Shown in pieces: positions 62,095 to 64,000 of a stretch of 64,000 nucleotides of DNA. A program made the position numbers and the translations under genes. The stretch spans positions 1 through 64,000 of the forward strand of contig JAYMSP010000206.1 in NCBI GenBank assembly GCA_036897095.1, given 5' to 3'. Origin of the DNA: Plantago elongata (taxonomy: Eukaryota; Streptophyta; Magnoliopsida; Lamiales; Plantaginaceae). The notes beneath the pieces are model-generated. The model was not told the origin of the DNA and made no database searches. It was given only the letters and a program-made list of their open reading frames with translations. The first letter of the stretch is position 1, and every line of letters begins with the position of its first letter.

Positions 62095-62689
62095 TGACCG
62101 ACAAAAGCTTGGAGGAGAGTTAAGCTTTTGGGGTCAGAGAAGAAAAATCATCGGCAATCAAACCCTAGAGGAACGACAGCGTATTGATCTCCACCCAGGT
62201 CATTATTTGGGATTAATTGAGTGGTTAATGAAATGGATTTCAATTGAATTTGGTCGATCGTAGAATAATAGGAATCACTACTCGGCCTACCTAGGTGGGG
62301 TTTTGGTTGGGCGAGTAGATAGATAGATAGAGAGAGACAGGTACGTAATACAGACGCGTCCAAATTATTACATTACGTTACACACTTGGATAAATTATTA
62401 CCAAACTTCCAAGTCAGAATGTACAACAATAGTACGTAGGAATAGGATAGATGTATGTAATAAAACAATTAAACATGTTTTACACGTGTGCAGTTAAGAA
62501 TAATAAATAAATTATATAGTTTCCACTTCAAAGTAGAAACTATAATGTATATTATTTGTGTTTAATTGGCTAAGTCGATTTATAATTTACTCTATCTTAT
62601 TTTTAAGCACTTACATCGCAAATTCACAATGGTTGTTGTTCTCTTGATCTCCTTGTTGATAACAAACAAGTTATCATCATCTTGATTGC
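62095..62689. other. CK1-like promoter region and spacer
   Basis: Upstream flank of the kinase gene, with a GATA/GAGA-rich microsatellite near 62315-62340 and a small perfect-looking hairpin (62516-62543; arms ATAGTTTC-ACTT and AAGT-GAAACTAT). No gene is seen. Confidence 0.55.
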
Positions 62690-62905
62690 TCGATCTGCAA
62701 CCTATGATGGAAACCGATTCGTCTATAAAAATTGTTCCTTTCGCATGGGTTAAAGGATTCGTCTTACTATTTCATACACGTCAACACGAAAGAGCTACTC
62801 AAGATGAGGAAACCAGGCCTTGCTAGTCCTATGGACTTGTCACAACACGACTTGCTTCCTAAAATCTTACCCCACTTCTAATGGATCAACTTATACAATA
62901 ATGTA
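62690..62905 (+). pseudogene. Decayed CYP749A-type P450 exon 1 relic
   Basis: Translation of the plus strand gives SYYFIHVNTKELLKMRKPG followed by MDLSQHDLLPKILPHF. This matches the P450 exon 1 segments FSFIHGNTREIVKMKK and MDLSQHDLFPRILPHV of the gene at 3333-5246. A stop follows PHF, and the remaining codons lead to AAT/GTATGTAAC, the old intron 1 donor. Upstream, the N-terminal part is traceable only weakly and is out of frame. No exon 2 is found. It differs far more from the intact gene than the 7157-7696 copy does, so it is an older or separate family member. Confidence 0.75.
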
Positions 62906-64000
62906 TGTAACAAGTCTTAATTTCTTGGAGAGCAAACAACTAGCTAGTTATATACTTTTATATGAAGATTAGACTAAGACTAGAATTGTTTATGATTTCC
63001 TTCATAAGTAGTAATAATATTCAATTAGTTTTCGTAAACTTTAAATGTGCTTGAAAATCTGCATCACTTACATATTTATGAGTAAATTTTCTTTTTATGT
63101 TTTGTCACTTTTTAGATTATTACATCAACTATCAACTGATTTCTTATTTTGTTATTTGTTAACATAAATGTAAACAATAACAGATTTTAAGAACTACGAA
63201 TTCTTGAGAGTTTGTTGAGCAGCATAGAATTCACGTGCATCGGATGTGTCCCAACAAGGCGATAACAAGACAACACGAATTTACCATCGGCCTAGCGATA
63301 TTTGTTTATGTATTTATAGCTGATTTTATTATTAGATGTTGTATATTGCTAATGTTTATATGTTTTGTCCTCCTACCAGAAAGGACAATAAGATCCTCCC
63401 TGTAGCTATGGACTTAGTACAAGTGCAGTAAAATGTCGTAGTTGTAATAAATAATATTCGACTTATATAATTAATGTAACCGTTCAAAAATTTGTAATTC
63501 AAATTGCACGTTCTGAAACGAATCGAGCGTTGAAATGTATTTTAAATTTGTAAATTGTATTTTTTGTCCAATCTCTTACGTGCTCATCAATGTTACGTTA
63601 ATCAAAGTCTCTTTCCACCCCATCCTCTATAACTTATGTAAGCCCATCATGATGTGATTATACTCAATTAAACGGTTAAACCTATTTTAATTTTTTTCAT
63701 TAATTATTCATCCAAAGCATCTTCCTCGTTAAGAGAAGTTTTAAGAGAATTTAGTTGGTTAATGTAAAGTAGTTAAGTTAGTTAATGTAAAGTAGTTAAG
63801 TTGGTTAGTTTAGTTAGTATTGTTATGTTCTTCAATATATAAAGAAGACATGAACCAAATCTATTGTATTCATTCATTGGAGTATATTTTCTCCATCAAA
63901 TCAATATACAAATTTGGTTCTTGATCCTTGCTGATGTTATTCACATGGTATCAGTAGTATTCAATCAATAATCGATCAATCAAATCCCGATCAAATCAAT
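62906..64000. other. AT-rich right edge
   Basis: No gene is seen from 62906 to about 63590. A Ty1/copia LTR end follows. Confidence 0.55.
63590..64000 (+). mobile_element. Ty1/copia 5' LTR end and primer-binding site (fossil, cut by the window edge)
   Basis: TGGTATCAG at 63946-63954 is the classical copia primer-binding site matching initiator tRNA-Met. The bases before it end in TTCACA, a proper LTR terminus. The 63840-63940 stretch (TATATAAAGAAGACATG, then the TTGATCCTTGCTGATG block) looks like copia R/U5. The LTR start is a guess (a TGTTA near 63591). The internal region lies beyond the window, so whether the element is whole cannot be told. Confidence 0.6.

Noticed and set aside
63370-63430. 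Possible further P450 similarity around ATGGACTTAGTACAA
   Set aside because: Resemblance to the MDLSQH segment is only a few residues and lacks flanking matches.

Overview
The window is nuclear DNA from a flowering plant. Every multi-exon gene has short GT-AG introns in AT-rich sequence, the spacers hold typical plant transposon relics, and the proteins are plant types: CYP749A P450, Rx/R1-type NLR, TRB telomere-binding factor, DUF3511 and a plant CK1-like kinase. The P450, NLR and DGAT1 sequences look asterid-like. A Lamiales origin is my guess from memory and was not tested. No bacterial, organellar, CRISPR or operon-like structure is present.

Layout, left to right. 1-1468 (-): 5' part of a NAP1 histone chaperone, cut by the window edge. 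3333-5246 (-): complete CYP749A-type cytochrome P450. 6366-7150: Ty1/copia gag fossil, joined directly to a broken partial copy of the P450 (7157-7696) that also carries the copied promoter. 8890-11805 (-): single-exon CC-NB-ARC-LRR immune receptor. 11900-13270: transposon-derived spacer. 13770-17480 (+): single-Myb TRB telomere-repeat-binding protein. 17481-21270: nested DNA transposons. 21275-25839 (+): THO6/DWA1 WD40 protein. 26674-27237 (-): mitochondrial PET100-like protein. 28100-33060: repeat-rich spacer. 33067-40555 (+): DGAT1, 16 exons. 42828-45261 (+): GINS subunit PSF2. 48512-50776 (+): J-domain/DUF3444 protein. 51729-54215 (-): cyclin-L. 55788-56162 (+): DUF3511 protein. 57693-62094 (-): casein kinase I-like kinase, 14 exons. 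62690-62905 (+): a decayed third piece of the CYP749A family. 63590-64000: the end of a copia LTR and its primer-binding site at the right edge.

The genes do not form one pathway. They are mostly housekeeping genes: chromatin assembly, telomere binding, mRNP export and splicing, replication initiation, complex IV assembly, triacylglycerol synthesis, and kinase signalling. The left end has two fast-evolving accessory loci, the P450 cluster and the NLR. I found no convincing new multi-gene system. The most unusual points are: a tandem duplication of the MHD-motif segment inside the NLR; CYP749A fragments at both ends of the window in opposite orientation; a stop-free, length-divisible-by-3 intron in the intact P450; a very short SINE-like insertion with a 17-bp target duplication in a PSF2 intron; and an E2F-type site just upstream of PSF2.

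Exon coordinates were worked out by hand from reading-frame continuity, GT-AG borders and recalled family sequences. They are self-consistent (each exon sum is divisible by 3) but no transcript data were used.
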